The position numbers and the translations under genes are program-made. A stretch of 64,000 nt of DNA. Source: Dryas octopetala. Lineage: Eukaryota > Streptophyta > Magnoliopsida > Rosales > Rosaceae. A model generated the notes under the pieces. The model made no database searches. It was not told where the DNA came from and saw only the letters and a list, made by a program, of their open reading frames with translations. The stretch covers positions 806,001 through 870,000 of the forward strand of contig OY992838.1 of NCBI GenBank assembly GCA_963921425.1, given 5' to 3'. Numbering within the stretch: position 1 is the stretch's first letter; the number at the start of each line of letters is the position of its first letter. Positions 46,483 through 59,738 of this stretch are shown piece by piece.

Positions 46483-47702
46483 ATTACTCGATAGAAAAAC
46501 AACCCATGAATCTAAAATCTTCCCTCCTCTATTAATAATATATTCCTCATTCATATATTCTTAGTTCCATGCATTAGATGCTTTTTACGATTATATATGT
46601 AATTCTAAACATCTTGAACTTATAAATAATGCAAGCTATTTTCCTAAATTTTAATGGGTAACCAGCTGATTACGATACAATAAAGCGTGAATTAGGGGTT
46701 TAATAATTAATTTTTGTAATAAAGCCAAAGTATCGAAGTTGGAAGTTGGAACAAGGGACCACTCTGTTGAAAAAGAGACAAAGTTCACATGTGCAATAGT
46801 AGGCATGATCAGGGAAGGAGTTTGGAATTAAATATAAATAGTAAAATACTTAATTATCAGTTAATATGTAAGTTCAGGACGTTTCTTAGTAGTATTACTA
46901 GGTTCACTGTGCCCAAATCAATGTGGAGTTGTGGACCAGTCCTTATCTGCATTAAGAACCAACCATATATATATATACTGTTGTCTAATATTATACATTT
47001 ATACTAAGCTGATCCACTAAAAGAAATAATTATTAAATTATAATAAAATGCAAAATTTGAAGAATAATGCAAAAGTGCATGCTAATAATAGAAGGGGATA
47101 GCCAGATTATCATCAAGATCGGAGCCTTCAATATTCCTCAATATCTGCTGTGCGTATCAAATCAAGTAGCTCTTAAGTCACATTATTATATGGATAATCA
47201 GCAGCAGCCAGCAGGCATATATGGCATAATTATAGCTAGGAAAAAATTTATTATATTTCTCTCCAAATCCTTGTTTGGGAGAGGAGTAGAGGACTTCCTC
47301 TTTTTGTGGGATTATTAAAACTCAATTTTTAATTAATTTCGCATGAAACTATTAAAGAGAAAAGATTTAGCAACCCTCCTTTTCCTTAAGGTGTTGTTAT
47401 CATGGAATTAAATTTCAAAAATTTCCTTAAAAAATCTATCCTTTTGAGGTTTCAAAATATTACTGAATCGGAATTGTCGAAATTTTATTAAAAGTTTCAA
47501 TTGTTTTGGTTTAAATTTTTTAACGAAATTGAAATTCTTTCAAACTTTTCATATTTTTAAACCCTCAAAATTTATTCGAAATTTAATTAGTATTATACTG
47601 TTATTCACCTCAAAAAGGAAAAAGGGGATGGTATGGTGCTCCTAGTCTCTACCTGCAGTGAAATGAAACCTTTTTCGTTTTTCAAACTCAATCTTGTAAT
47701 CT

Positions 47703-47938
47703 CGAGTTGACATTAATTTAAAAAACCCAACATTAAAAAGCAGAAAATGAACAAGTCAATGCGATGCATTGATTTTAATTCTAGATCTGTATGGATGATA
47801 ATGAATCTTTTTCCTTTTTCTTTCGTCATATTTTTTTTTTCAAACATGAACAAGTCAATATGAAAAAGCAGAAAATGAATCTTGAGTTGACATTTAAAAA
47901 TCCCAACATGAAAAAGCAGAAAATGAACAAGTCAATAT
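47703..47938. repeat. Dispersed direct duplication, ~55 bp
   Basis: GAGTTGACATT...CCCAACAT, AAAAAGCAGAAAATGAA and CAAGTCAAT occur at about 47703-47761 and again at about 47882-47938. A partial copy lies between them near 47846-47880. Confidence 0.75.
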
Positions 47939-48468
47939 GATATTTAGTCGTGCATGGATGATATTATTCATCTCTAGCTAGCTACCACTCTGTGTGATGA
48001 ATGATGAAGTGGTTTCTTTGATATGATCAATCTCATGTACCCTTGACGATAATATATACTTGTATGGTCGATGAATCTACTTAATATGATTGTTTTGGGT
48101 CTGGAAGAGTCAGAGTTGAGAGTTGGGTGTTGAACAAATTAACAAAGGAGAACCATTTATGTTGGAAGGTGGGCATGATTGTAGGGCAGGCATGTTGGAT
48201 AATTTTCAACTCAATATTCGTTGTGCATTATGTAGGCGTTCTTGGCAAACCGTGGGCTACCACATTTCTTTTCCTAGCTTAGGCCTAACAAATTGTTCAA
48301 TCCACAGAATAATTAAGAGCCTAATACGAAAAGGAAAGGATCGAGCATCATGAAAATATCAGATCGGGATATTATATTGTAAAACTTGATTGAGAATAAG
48401 ATACAAAACCTGCAGTATTAACAAGTAGAAGGTTCTTAAGAAAGGAAAAAAAAAGGTGGGTTACAGTA

Positions 48469-49219
48469 AAATTTCTATAAATTAATACTATTGGGGACTA
48501 AGAAAAATTATTATTTTAAAGGGATTATTTATATATCGATAAATTAATAATTTATTAATTTATTGATAAATGAATATTTATTAATTTAAAAAGAGTTTTA
48601 TGTTTTTTTTGTTCATGAATTATTATTTTTTTGACAAAGATACATGTATCTTATAAAAAAATAAATAAACATACATATATGACTTCAAACTTTTAAATGA
48701 ACGTTAAAAATTAGAAGTTTAAGTGATTTCAAGATAAGTACATACATACATGAATTACGAACTAGAAGACCAAGTGTATTCAGGATAAGTACATATATAT
48801 ACATTTTCGAGATAAGTTAAGAATTAGAAGATCAAATGTTTTCAAAATGAAAAAATATACCAAATGTGGTGTATGCATTGCAAAAAATTAAGGATGAGGT
48901 TCAATTCGGTTTAGGTATAAAGAAAAGGCAAACGACTTTAGAAATATATTTTGATAAAGAGCTGAATTGAGAAAATAGAAATTGTTAAGTAAAAAGTTTT
49001 TTAATATATATTATGAATTGTTATGTGTTATTTCGTTTATGTATTTCATTAATTATTAATTTATATATTCGTTGGGCCCAAATAATTTTAAGAAAAATTA
49101 TTATCTTATGCATTTAGCGAGATTATTATTTTAGTACACTAGCCCGAGTTGGTACCGAAAAATTTTATTATTTAACCAAAGTTATTAATTTATCGAATAT
49201 TCATTTATAGAGGTTTTTT
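48469..49219. mobile_element. Candidate TIR element relic (CTATAAATTAATA family)
   Basis: The left end has TTTCTATAAATTAATA, and the reverse complement of the right end has CCTCTATAAATGAATA. Both are followed by ATAAATTAATAA-type sequence. I see no open frame and no clear target-site duplication. Confidence 0.5.
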
Positions 49220-49854
49220 TGTATTTACATAAAATTTTATTTTCATTTTGTCAACCCAAAAATTTTGTTACATACTCAACTCGTGGATCATATTTTGTGA
49301 GAATTGGAGGTCCTGGAGCCCGTCTCACAATTCTTTTAAAAGCCCCAGAAGCCCAGTGTGTTTAATGAAGAACCCATATCCAATTGAAATTCTAACCCAG
49401 TAGACTGGGTACAAAGACCATCATACATGTTTTTACCTTTTGGTCTGGCCTCATAAATTAGCGCCAATTGACTGGACAAGAATTCATTGGTCTTGCCAAG
49501 CTAAAAGAGTTGTCAAATCCGACCAAGCAGGTCGTCTTCTGCCTAGAAGAACCAAACCGTATAAAAACTGTGACATACATTATATTCAAAATATTTTGAA
49601 ACAGTTCATAAAACTATGTCATGTTTCAATTAACCAAATGCCAGGAGTAGAAAAAGAGAAAAACAAATGAACAGATATTATGGATATCATATACAGCCAT
49701 TAGTTACAAAATCACCCGACCTTCACAAACGATTCAAACCTCGGAATGATTTTAATAACACGAATGGAGGTCTCCATCTTTGGTGCTTCTAATTATTGCT
49801 TTCAACGCTCTTTCCACCCAGAAAGTGTATTATTCAGGCTCTCGAGCTGCAAGC

Positions 49855-52800
49855 CTAATAACCATTCTTTCCTTTCGACGAAAAGAATCTGCTGAACCCA
49901 CGTTGATGTTTCTCTGGGGTTGGAGCAGAAGAGGAAGATGAGGAGCTTGACTTGGTAGGCCTGTGTTTTGGATATTTGGAATTGCTTGGTGATTTCAAGA
50001 GGGTGTTTGCTTCTGTATCGGATGGGCTACATTGGGAGTTATACAGAGAGACGGGTGAATCGCCACCCGCTCTGTTTACATTGGCAGAAGCAGCACCATC
50101 CACCTCAGCTTGATCCGAGTCTTGCAAATTCATGGCACTGGTTGTGGGTTCATCCTCGGTGAACCCTTCACCTTTTTGATTCCTCTCACTGAATGGAGAT
50201 CCCATGTGCTCTGGTTGAGGATGCAATGATTTCAACTGCTTGCCAAGAAGAAAAATGGTTTCTTGGCACTCAGCAAGCTTCTCTGCCGCATCTGCCAACT
50301 CCCTGTCCTGTGATGACACAAGAAAAGAATGTTCAAACTATTAGCATCTACTTGTTTTGGTAGGTCAGGATATATCAATTTGAAAATACACAAACAAGTA
50401 ACCATGGACATTGGCTAAATTACAGAAAAGAAAACTTGCGAAACAAATTCTTGGGTGGCAGATCAAAAGTGCTTTTGATACGATTGAAAATATCAGATTT
50501 TTTTTTTTGTTATCGACAATATGAGATTCCAGTCTTTCCAACTTCAATTTGGAAACACAACAGTGAATGTAGCCTCACCTGTTTTGTCTTGAATTCAGTG
50601 TCAGCTGCTAATTGCTCATTCCTAACAAAAATTAAGAGACAGAAGTTAGAGACAATCACAAAACCTAGACAAAATACATGGAATACTTAAATAGTTATAA
50701 TTGTTTTTAATTCAGTTTCAACCAACAATGTCATGCAAGTCCAAGGACTAAAACTAACTTATTTTCAAAAGCTACATATAAATAGCTACTTTTAATATGT
50801 AAGAGATAATGCAATTAAGCATATTGGGCTGATGCATCAGTTATGAGAGACATATGGCAGATGCCACCCAATGGAACAAAGATTGCCACTAACCTTTTCA
50901 ACAGCTCTTCAAGTTCCGTGCATCTGGCCAAAGAATCTTGGTGATTCCTCTTTTCTTCATGAAGCTCACTTTCCAGAGTTTCGGTTCTGACTCGCAGAAG
51001 CTTCAGTTCAGTTTCTAACTCCTGGGTCCGAGATTCCAGTGACCTGTATGATTCTGCCATACATTTCAGCTGCGTCTCTGCTAAGCTATTTGAATTTTGA
51101 GCAGAAGCTAACTGTGATTTAGCTTCTGCAAGAAGCTGATCAGTTTCCTGTAACTGAGATTTCATCATCTCCAGATTCTCAGTGCATCTTGCTAAATCCA
51201 TTGCAAGGTTATCTTTCTCTGATTTCATTTGTTCAAACTCCTCCGATGAGATTTTGCATGGCGTGGCATTTGATTCATAGCCGGAGACTAGATTTCCATC
51301 ATCAGGAACTTCAGGGTTAGAATGATTAGAAATGTGGACACTAACATTTTGGTATCTTTCCGATGAATCCTTCTCAACTACCTTATTCTCTGGTAATGCA
51401 ACCTTGTCAATACAATCAGGACTATTAGATCCTGCTTCAATACCCTTGAAGCCAAGAACATTAAATTTGAGTTCACTGGTGTTTCCTAAAACTTGAGAAA
51501 GACCCAGAACAAAATCGACCAAACTTAAGTTTCCATGAATAACTTTATTAAATGTGCCAGAAAATTCTTCGATCTTTTGGCTTAATCCATTTCCATCAGG
51601 AAACGTGTCATGCACTCCCATCATTTCTTTGCCCAAGAACAGCACAAACTCATGGATCAAAGAAATGGCAGATGCCAGATCTTCACTGATTATATTAATG
51701 GTCTCTCTGGCTAGCTGGGACAAAGTGATTTCCTTCTCTGTAGTTAAGCCAGAATCCTCAGGATTTGCCTGCCTGTCACATATGGCATCAGGGCTGTGAA
51801 CATCCTCAGAAACACAGTTCACAGTGTGCGGATGCAGAGTATCTTGTGCTTCCTGGACCACATGTTTGATATCCTCAATAACCTTCCCAAAATCAGTGTC
51901 CTTAGATAACAACTCCAATAGAATAGAGATTTTTGATCGGAGCTTCACCAAGGGCAGCTGGTTTTCATCGGATCCAGGACTCAAACCTGATAGTTCCAAT
52001 GGACTTAAATCATGCTGCTGCTCAGATTGTATACCTTTGGCGGCAGTGACTTCTCCAGAAGCATCATGGTTCTCTATTTCAGATGTCTTATTTTTTGGAC
52101 CATCTGAAACGGAAATGGCTCCATTTGAGTCATTTGACAAACAAGCCAACTTCTCCATCTCCAAAAAGTCATCCATAAGATTCAAATGGTTTTGATTTTT
52201 CGCTTTGTTTGACTTTTCATTGTTCTTTTCCTTCTTGATGTGAGAGAGATCAGAGATCAATGTTGTAGCCCAAGACTCTGCGCAGCTTCTATCATCATCA
52301 TTTCCATCTTCGGACATGGAGGTGAAGCTTGGTGGATTGCTTGCATTCTGACTCGAAGAACCTTCAGTTGTGATCTGAACAACAGATTTTGGGGAACCTT
52401 TCTGTTGATTGCTGTTTTGAAGTTGTGCTTCTAATATTTGAAGCTTGCTGATTGTCTGAGCACACATACTCCTTGAAGCCTGCAATTCGCTGTTACGCTT
52501 TGCCAATGCTTCTTTCAGCATCTTTGTTTCTTCTTCCATTGCTAATAACCTTTCTGTGAGGAATTCATTCTCCTTCTGGAATTTCTGTATATTGTCAAGA
52601 GAAAACTCAGTCACTGGGGACATGTGTGGACTAGAAGGCTTAACAGGAGACCTCCTTAGTCGAGTTTCTCCATAATCTCGGCCTAAACTCTCAACCTCTA
52701 GCTTCATTTGAGCAAGTGCAGCAGGACCAGGTAACTTCTTCCGCACAAGACCACGTAATCTTTGGCACTCTGCTTCTAGCTTAGCTATTTTTTTAACTCC

Positions 52801-54318
52801 CTCCATTTGCTGCTTGTTTGCTGCTTCTGCAGACCTCACACTCATGTTCTTTTCCTCATTGCGAATTTCTAGCTCCTTGGAAGCTAGATGGAGTTCATAT
52901 TTCAGAGAATTTATTTCCCTTTCGCAGGACTCAAGGTTGCTTTTAAAACGCTCAATTTCTGCCTCAGCTTGTGTCTTCTCTTCATTTATCTTGATTAACA
53001 TGTTTGAACGCTCTTGTAAGGACCTGGAAATAGCAGCATTTTCAGCAGCAGACCTCAGGAGTTCTTGGTCTAAATTAGCTATCTTTGCTTCAAGCTCAAG
53101 CTTGATTTTGTCACATTGCTTGGTTTTGGTGAAAACAACTTCTTGCAATTTATGTTCGTGTTCTTCCTTCAGATTTCGTATCTGCCGCATGCACTCTTTA
53201 AGAGCACCGTCCAAATGTGATGCTCGATCTTCGGCAGTGAGCTTCAAAAGCGTCACAGATTCTAGATGATTTTTCAATGCAAGAGCTTCTGCTTCAGCCT
53301 TTTCCCAACCTGCAGCAAAAGGGTGTCTTAAACTTATAAGGTTTTGTCTAGTCAAGAAATCCGTGATCAGCATTTGATTAAGAACCTTATTCTATCATGT
53401 AGTCAGATTATATCAATATCATACCTGAGACAGCTTCTTCTGCAACTTTAGCATGTTGTTTAACCAGGGTTTCCTTGTTAGTCATCTCTGAATTGGCTGT
53501 AGAGAGCTTTTCATTCAAATCCTTAATTTGATCCTCCAATGTCTGAACTTGGTCCTCATATGTCTGAACTTGATCCTCATATGTCTGAACTTGCTCCTCA
53601 TATGTCTTCACTTGATCCTCCAAACCGGTCAGATGTGAATATTGCTCCACAGATATTTGAACATAATTTGGTTTTTTGTAGTTATCCTGATTGCATAAGA
53701 ACCAAACCAGAAAGGAGATTACTAAATATATTGCATGAAAATACCAAAGCAACTAAGAAGATAAGCTGGCGACGACAGTATTTATCAAAGAAAAAGGTAA
53801 TAACAAACACAGAGCCCAGCATGTCTGTGTCTCTTTCTGGGTATGCATCCATGCATCAGAAAGGACTCTTACAAGTGACAGAAATGACTCTATCAAGTGA
53901 CCAATGTCGGTTTCCTCCCACAACATTTAACTAACAAGTATACTACAGAGGTAGATAATTCCATCAAATTAAGGCAGAAAATGATGCAAATTTATTAAAA
54001 ACTGCGTAACAAAAACTCATGAGAAGTGCCCACTTGCAGGGTCAATGTAGTTAACACGCAAAATGTTTGAAAGGCTGATGAATATAATGATAATCGTTGA
54101 GGAAATCAAGAATAACTGGAAAAGGCTATATGAGACACCACAGATTACTGATTAATAGAGTGTGAAGAGGACTAAGAGATCAGGATACAATTATTCTACT
54201 ATGTCAATGAACATACTTTCTCTCCCTGGGTTGCAACAGACCCTGCTGTAGCTAAGGCTTTCTCAGTTGCAGCTTTGTCAGATGATTTTTTCTTCCACGG
54301 CCAACTCCGTCGGTCCAT
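49855..54318 (-). CDS. Filament-like plant protein (FPP4 type), long coiled coil
   Basis: Five coding exons: 54318-54217, 53686-53425, 53309-50894, 50621-50579 and 50307-49855, giving 1091 residues. FPPs (DUF869) are plant-specific coiled-coil proteins linked to microtubules, wall patterning and nuclear-envelope partners. The protein starts MDRRSWPWKKKSS, then heptad-rich helices cover about residues 50-330, with conserved blocks WEKAEAEALALK, ALKECMRQIR, NEEKNMSVRSAEAANKQ and RKKLPGPAALAQMK. A less ordered Ser/Asn-rich middle (LMDDFLEMEKLACL) follows, then a second coiled region and the tail RGFSRFFSSKGK. This order matches Arabidopsis FPP4 (At1g19835) from memory. Exon 2 holds a 21-bp repeat adding heptads. 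Because exon 4 is only 43 nt, a model may skip it. The 5' leader probably has an intron reaching to about 55.2 kb. Confidence 0.93.
53531..53614 (-). repeat. Coding minisatellite, 4 x 21 bp (QVQTYED heptads)
   Basis: Four adjacent 21-bp units within FPP exon 2 encode the repeating heptad QVQTYED (with KTYEE and QTLED variants). The two central units are almost identical in DNA. Each unit adds exactly one coiled-coil heptad. Confidence 0.9.
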
Positions 54319-55560
54319 ATTAGACTGTAAGGTCTGAACAAATTATGATTTACAATAACAATTGTCAGTTAATTAATACAAATGACTGATTAGGAAAGGA
54401 AATTACAACGAAATTTTAACACTGAAATTGCAATAACATGAATCTACATTTCAATGATATTCATGATTATCTCTTTGAAAAACAAAATAACTCATGTCAA
54501 CTAAGTTAAATGATGATAAGAAAATGTGATACCCCATTTCTTTCCCTACACTTTTAGGGACCCAAAGAGCATTGTAAAGACAGAAATTCAGATACAAATT
54601 ATAAAAAAAATATGTCAACTAATGCAGAATAGAATACGCTGAGATCTCAACACACAGCTATTATTAGCTGAAGAGTGGAGATCCTATAGATTTGAAGATA
54701 ACCCATATTCGATCCAATTTAATCAAAGAAATTATATGTTTGACTGTTCAATGTGTAAGACAAGCGCTCTTTGTAATTTAACCCAAAATTAATATGCTGA
54801 GCAACAGTGAAAGACTGACACTGAGAAAGCTCAAAATCTGAAACAAAATGGAAACCTGCACTATTTTCTTTTCTCGCATAAATGGCCAAATTTGAGAATT
54901 AAAACACCAACATATTCAACACAAAAACAAAAAACAAAAAAAGATGAACAGGAAATCCGCAGAAGCCTCACCGACAGAGAGAGATAAAAATACAAGTCCA
55001 GTTTGATAAAGTAAAAAACTCGAATAAAACTAGAGCTTGTTTTCAGAAAACAGAAACCAAACGAATTTGAAGAAGAAATAAAAAAAAGGAAAGCGTATTT
55101 CTTGTTTTTGTTATTTTTTGTTATTTTTTTTTTTCTGTTTGTTCAGAATCTTCTGGTAGATGCCGCTGATGAACAGAGATAGAAGGAAGTCCATGGAAGA
55201 CCAAATGCCTGAGAAATCGGCTTACCGGAACAAATGCAGGTTCAGAAACAGTCGGATATACCGATATAGAGGGTATGAGACTCCGAGAAGGAGACCACCG
55301 AGTTGTCCGACAGTCCGAAATGGAGATCCGAAATTACGATTTACTTATTCGGAAAGTTTCGGTTTTAGAGATAGAAAGAGAAAGAGAGAGTGACGGAGGT
55401 GGAGGTTGTGGAAGGAGAGAGAGCGAGAGAGAAGAAGAAGAATGAGAAAATGGTGGTGGTGGAGGTGGGTGTGAAGTGTGAACCGTGAGAGAAGAGAGTG
55501 AAATATTCGGACTTAGGTGTCACTTAAAAGGCAAGACGTTGGAAAAAGCTCCAAAAACCA
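54319..55560 (-). promoter_or_regulatory. FPP 5' leader and promoter region
   Basis: Upstream of the FPP start. A GA-rich segment (about 55370-55440) resembles the GA/CT tracts near many plant transcription starts. Whether the leader is spliced cannot be decided by eye. A plus-strand open frame at 55160-55393 overlaps this and is not supported as a gene. Confidence 0.4.
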
Positions 55561-56224
55561 CGCCCTCCAGTTTATTTTTTATTTTTTATTTTTTATTTTT
55601 TAAAAAAATAGGAAAACGAAAGAGAAAAGTTAGAAAACAACCAAAACAAATTAATTAAGCATTTTTTCGTTCTTCTGAGGTTAATTCGAATCTGCGATAT
55701 TTATTAAAGGAGGCAAGTTGGTTAGCGGTTTGACGCAAGTGCCCCTGGATAAAAAGGAGAATGGCGGCGGAGTCCTCCTCCTCCACTCGACGCTTGTGCG
55801 GGAAGCAAGAGGTGAGCTGTAACCGATATTTAGAAAGTGGTGGTGGAGTGATGGAGTGTGTTGTGTTTGCATTACGGGGTTGGGACCACCGTCACTAGAC
55901 TACTCACTCCAGCTCATCACTCCAGTGTGGTCAATGTGCTGCAGCTACGTACTAGTAGACTAGTAGTAGCAGTAGTACTACGTGGACCGCCAAAGCACCG
56001 TCGTATTTTCATAAATTGGCACATCAGGGCCGTCTATTGGCCCCACCTTTTAATTGAGGATTTTGCTTTCTATCCCATATTTAAGCATCAAAATAGTAAT
56101 GTTTTAGGCCATGCTTTACGAATATTTTGTTGTGGATCTAAATTTTACCGAGATTTATTGCGGTATATCAACGGTTTGCCCCTAATTAAGGAAACAAAAT
56201 CTTAAAGGGATCTACCGCTGATTA

Positions 56225-56952
56225 AAATTAAAATTTCAAATTTGCTGTGTGAAAAAATAGCAGTGAGGTAAAATAGCTGTGAAGTAAAGTCAGCTGTAAA
56301 GTAAAGCAGCTGAGTGTTTGGTAAAGTATATTTTCAAAAGTGTTGTGAGTGCAAAAAACAGTATCAAAGTGTTTGGTAAATATTAATGTAAAAGTAATGT
56401 GACTGTGAATAATTACTAAAATAGACATGATGCTAAAAGTGTCTTTCACTTATTTGTTTGGTAAAAATAACATGTGTTTTACTTGTTTTTTAAATTTTTG
56501 GCTACAAATTTTTATTAGCATTAATTTTTCTAAGAACAACATTATTAAATAAGTATGTCTATTATTTTTTTAGGTATATTATAATTTTAATCGTGCAAAT
56601 AAAATATCATAATTAAGTATCACAATATAAATATAACTAACAATGGACATATTTTTAAATTTAAAATATAGAAATTAATGAGAATATTATGGGTAAAATA
56701 AAATATTCATTGTTGCTGTGATTTACTGCAGCTTTCAAAAGCACCTAGAAACCTGCTTTCTGTTTTTGTTGTGGGGAGTTGAGAATTGTGGGAAAAAGCA
56801 ATTTTTAATTTTTTTACTAAACACCAAAACTGCTGTCGGTGATTGAGAATTGTCATCCACAGCAGCTTTTGGGTCTTCCACCGCAATCCCAAACGGGGCC
56901 TGAGAATTGTCATCCACAGCAGCTTTTGGGTTCTCTACAACAATCCTAAACA
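56225..56952. mobile_element. Candidate hAT-like MITE relic with 57-bp tandem repeat
   Basis: The left part has CAGCTGAGTGTTTGGTAAA and the right part has the opposed TTTACTAAACACCAAAACTG. At the right end, TGAGAATTGTCATCCACAGC occurs at about 56844 and again 57 bp later, around CCCAAACGGGGCC. This wording is typical of plant hAT-type MITEs. Boundaries and target-site duplication are not resolved. Confidence 0.5.
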
Positions 56953-59738
56953 TAAATTGCTTTGAAATTTAAACGTACAATGAATATTGTTAGGAATCTT
57001 AAATTTGGTTCGGAATAATGTGACACTAAATTTGTTCTAGTGATGTAATAATAGGTAATGTTTTTTTAACAAATAATCTGCAATATAAAGATGGGTAATA
57101 GCTCAAATCTTACTATTTCTCATAATGATTAGATGTAGATGCTAAACATAAAGACAAGCTGTTAATTTCCCGTATTGATGATTTAGATGTATACTTCATG
57201 GTTCATAGCACAATCATTCAATACTGGACCTCCTAAAAATTGAGTACGTACAATGCTTTGAACCAAAGCAACATATAACTAAAAAAAATAAACGAAAAAC
57301 AAAAGTAAGTTTTGGAGTGTTGTTATGTTTTGGGCAGGTGAACTTTGACGTTAGATTGCGAGCATCCGAGGGGAAAACATAGATCTCTGTCGTTTTCTGC
57401 AGGCCATGGGTCTCTTTTTACTACAAATGTTTAGACTTATTTAGACCACTGCGTTTCCTTCACCAACCAAATAAGCATATACCACTCACTTGCTTTACTA
57501 ACTCATACACCACAATTTCCCACTCATCATAATAAAGGGAAATCTGATTTCTCTTTTCTCACTTAAATTGCAGATGAATTTAGAAATTTTGAGAACTAGT
57601 TATTCTTTTGTCTTCATTGAATACTTTTAAATTTATATTTTAAAAACGTTCGTGTATTACTCAAACTCTCATTAAATAGTATTTGAATTCGTTGTTGAGT
57701 AGCGCTCAAATTCTATTGAATAATTCTTAAGAAAAATTCGAGCACTACTTGAATATTACACTTCTAAAAACTCCAAAAAATGGTTAAATCTCTTTGGGTA
57801 AAAATTTGACCAGGTGATGGGAGATTGGAAAGAAGATACAAAAATTACTAGCTAGTCACAGCTTTGGTTACAGTTTGCATTAAATTAAGAGAGTGAGACA
57901 TATAGGGAAATTTCATTAAATTCATTAAATAAAAACTTTATAGACACAGACAAACAAGAACACCATTTAATAGGAAGCTAAGCAATGAATATGGATTTCT
58001 AATTATTTAATGCAACTTATTAGTAATAATAACCATTGAACGAAGAAGGTTTGTTTTGGTCTTTTTTTTTTTTTTTGGTGGCGACGACCGTTGCAATCGT
58101 AAATCATGACAATGCACAACAACGATTTAATATAAGTTTAGTCAACAAATTGACAAAAATGCACTTGATTTATTTATTTATTACTTTTATTTGAAGGATT
58201 TGATTTGGGCATGTCAGTATACAAAAACTGCATGGTACTGGCGAATAAGCTATAAAAGCATGAATGGTTTACAAACACTGTTTGATGAGATGTGGTGTAT
58301 TTAGTTCGTACCATAAAAGCCTACCAGCACCTTGGTCCGTAAAAAGTCAAAACCTATTTTTGTTGATATGGGTTGTCAGACAGTTCAATTCAAACCATAA
58401 ACAACAACTGTTTTTAGAAACAAAAGAAAAAATGAAACAGCGGCTGTCGGACGCGCCTTGTTACTTTTCCTGTTTTTCATGGTTTTAATTCGCGTTCCTT
58501 GTCGTTTCAAAAATTAAGAAAATGACCCATGAATAGTAAAATTACTAATAATTAGTAAGCATGCTGAAGTTGAACATTCAACAAATTGTTTTTGCAACTC
58601 CAAGTCTCCCAATCACAATTTTTTTACAAAATTTTAAGTTTAATTTTAGCTTTTAAATAAATTTTATTTGAATAAAATTTACTCTTTACTAATTTTTCTG
58701 TATGATTATAAGGCTATGTGACATGTTAGTGTGTGGTATTTTACTCAATTCAATTTATAACATGTATATATTTATAACATCTAAAATACTTAACCGTAAA
58801 CAATATCTTTAAAAGTGATATGCATATTATAATTTGAGTTGATTGACAACACTGCGTCAATATACCTCGCGGTGTTACAATTATACCTAACACAATTTCA
58901 TACTAGATATTTTATTAGGAAGTCATTGCACAATCCAATTATAAGTCCAATTTATATATTTATTTTTTTCTAATTGTCTCTAATTAATGGGATGAGTCAC
59001 AAATTGAGAAAGCATAGAAAAATAAATTGGCAAACGTTTTTCTTTTAAATAATCGGAGATTTTTTTTTTTTATAGATTTTATAAATTTCCAACTCTTCCC
59101 GATTAGTTGTGAACTTGTGACTCGCGCACTCACAAATAACAATGCGATATGCGTAATACAATGAACAGGGATATAGTCTTGACCATGATATTGAATATAT
59201 TAACTAACAAACAACAAAATTAACTTGAACAACTTCTTCAAACAAATTATGTATCAAGGACAATATTTGTTCCTGACCAATCATATGATATTGTCATTAC
59301 TATTCATGTGGTCAAATAAAACGAAGATGCGTTTTATTTTTTAACTTTTTAAATTTAAAGTTTTGTGGGTTTAGGAATATAAGGATGGGGATCGATAACT
59401 TGATAGTAGACTAAGCTATATTAATATTCCAAAAAAATATACATGTTGTATAATTATATTCCGGGAGAAACTTATTAAAATGTAAATTTTCCTTAATTTT
59501 TGGTACAATTTTAATTTAAAAACATCATATGTATTTGAGTAATTTATTAGTATAAAGTTTAATTGTTTATTTGAGTAATTTATTGTTTGCCCTACATGGT
59601 GGGTTGTGAACTTCATTTGTATACTGACTTGGGTCATTTGATTTGTATATTTAATAGTGCCTTATGTAGTTATGTTCCTATTCCTACGTGTCTTGATGAT
59701 AGTATGGTATGTTGTATGAACATAATGAATAGTATATT

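Larger units (their letters stand above)
42872..49854. other. Repeat-bearing intergenic region
   Basis: No gene supported over 7 kb. Contains the terminal-inverted-repeat element at 45277-46482, a direct duplication at about 47703-47938 and a second inverted-repeat relic at about 48469-49219. Homopolymer T tracts are common (42990-43015, 45770-45900). Confidence 0.55.

Noticed and set aside
51554-53269. Several plus-strand frames of 64-151 residues
   Set aside because: Shadows of the large FPP coding exon on the other strand.
55160-55393. Plus-strand Arg-rich frame of 77 residues
   Set aside because: Lies antisense to the FPP leader; its Arg content comes from GA-rich DNA.
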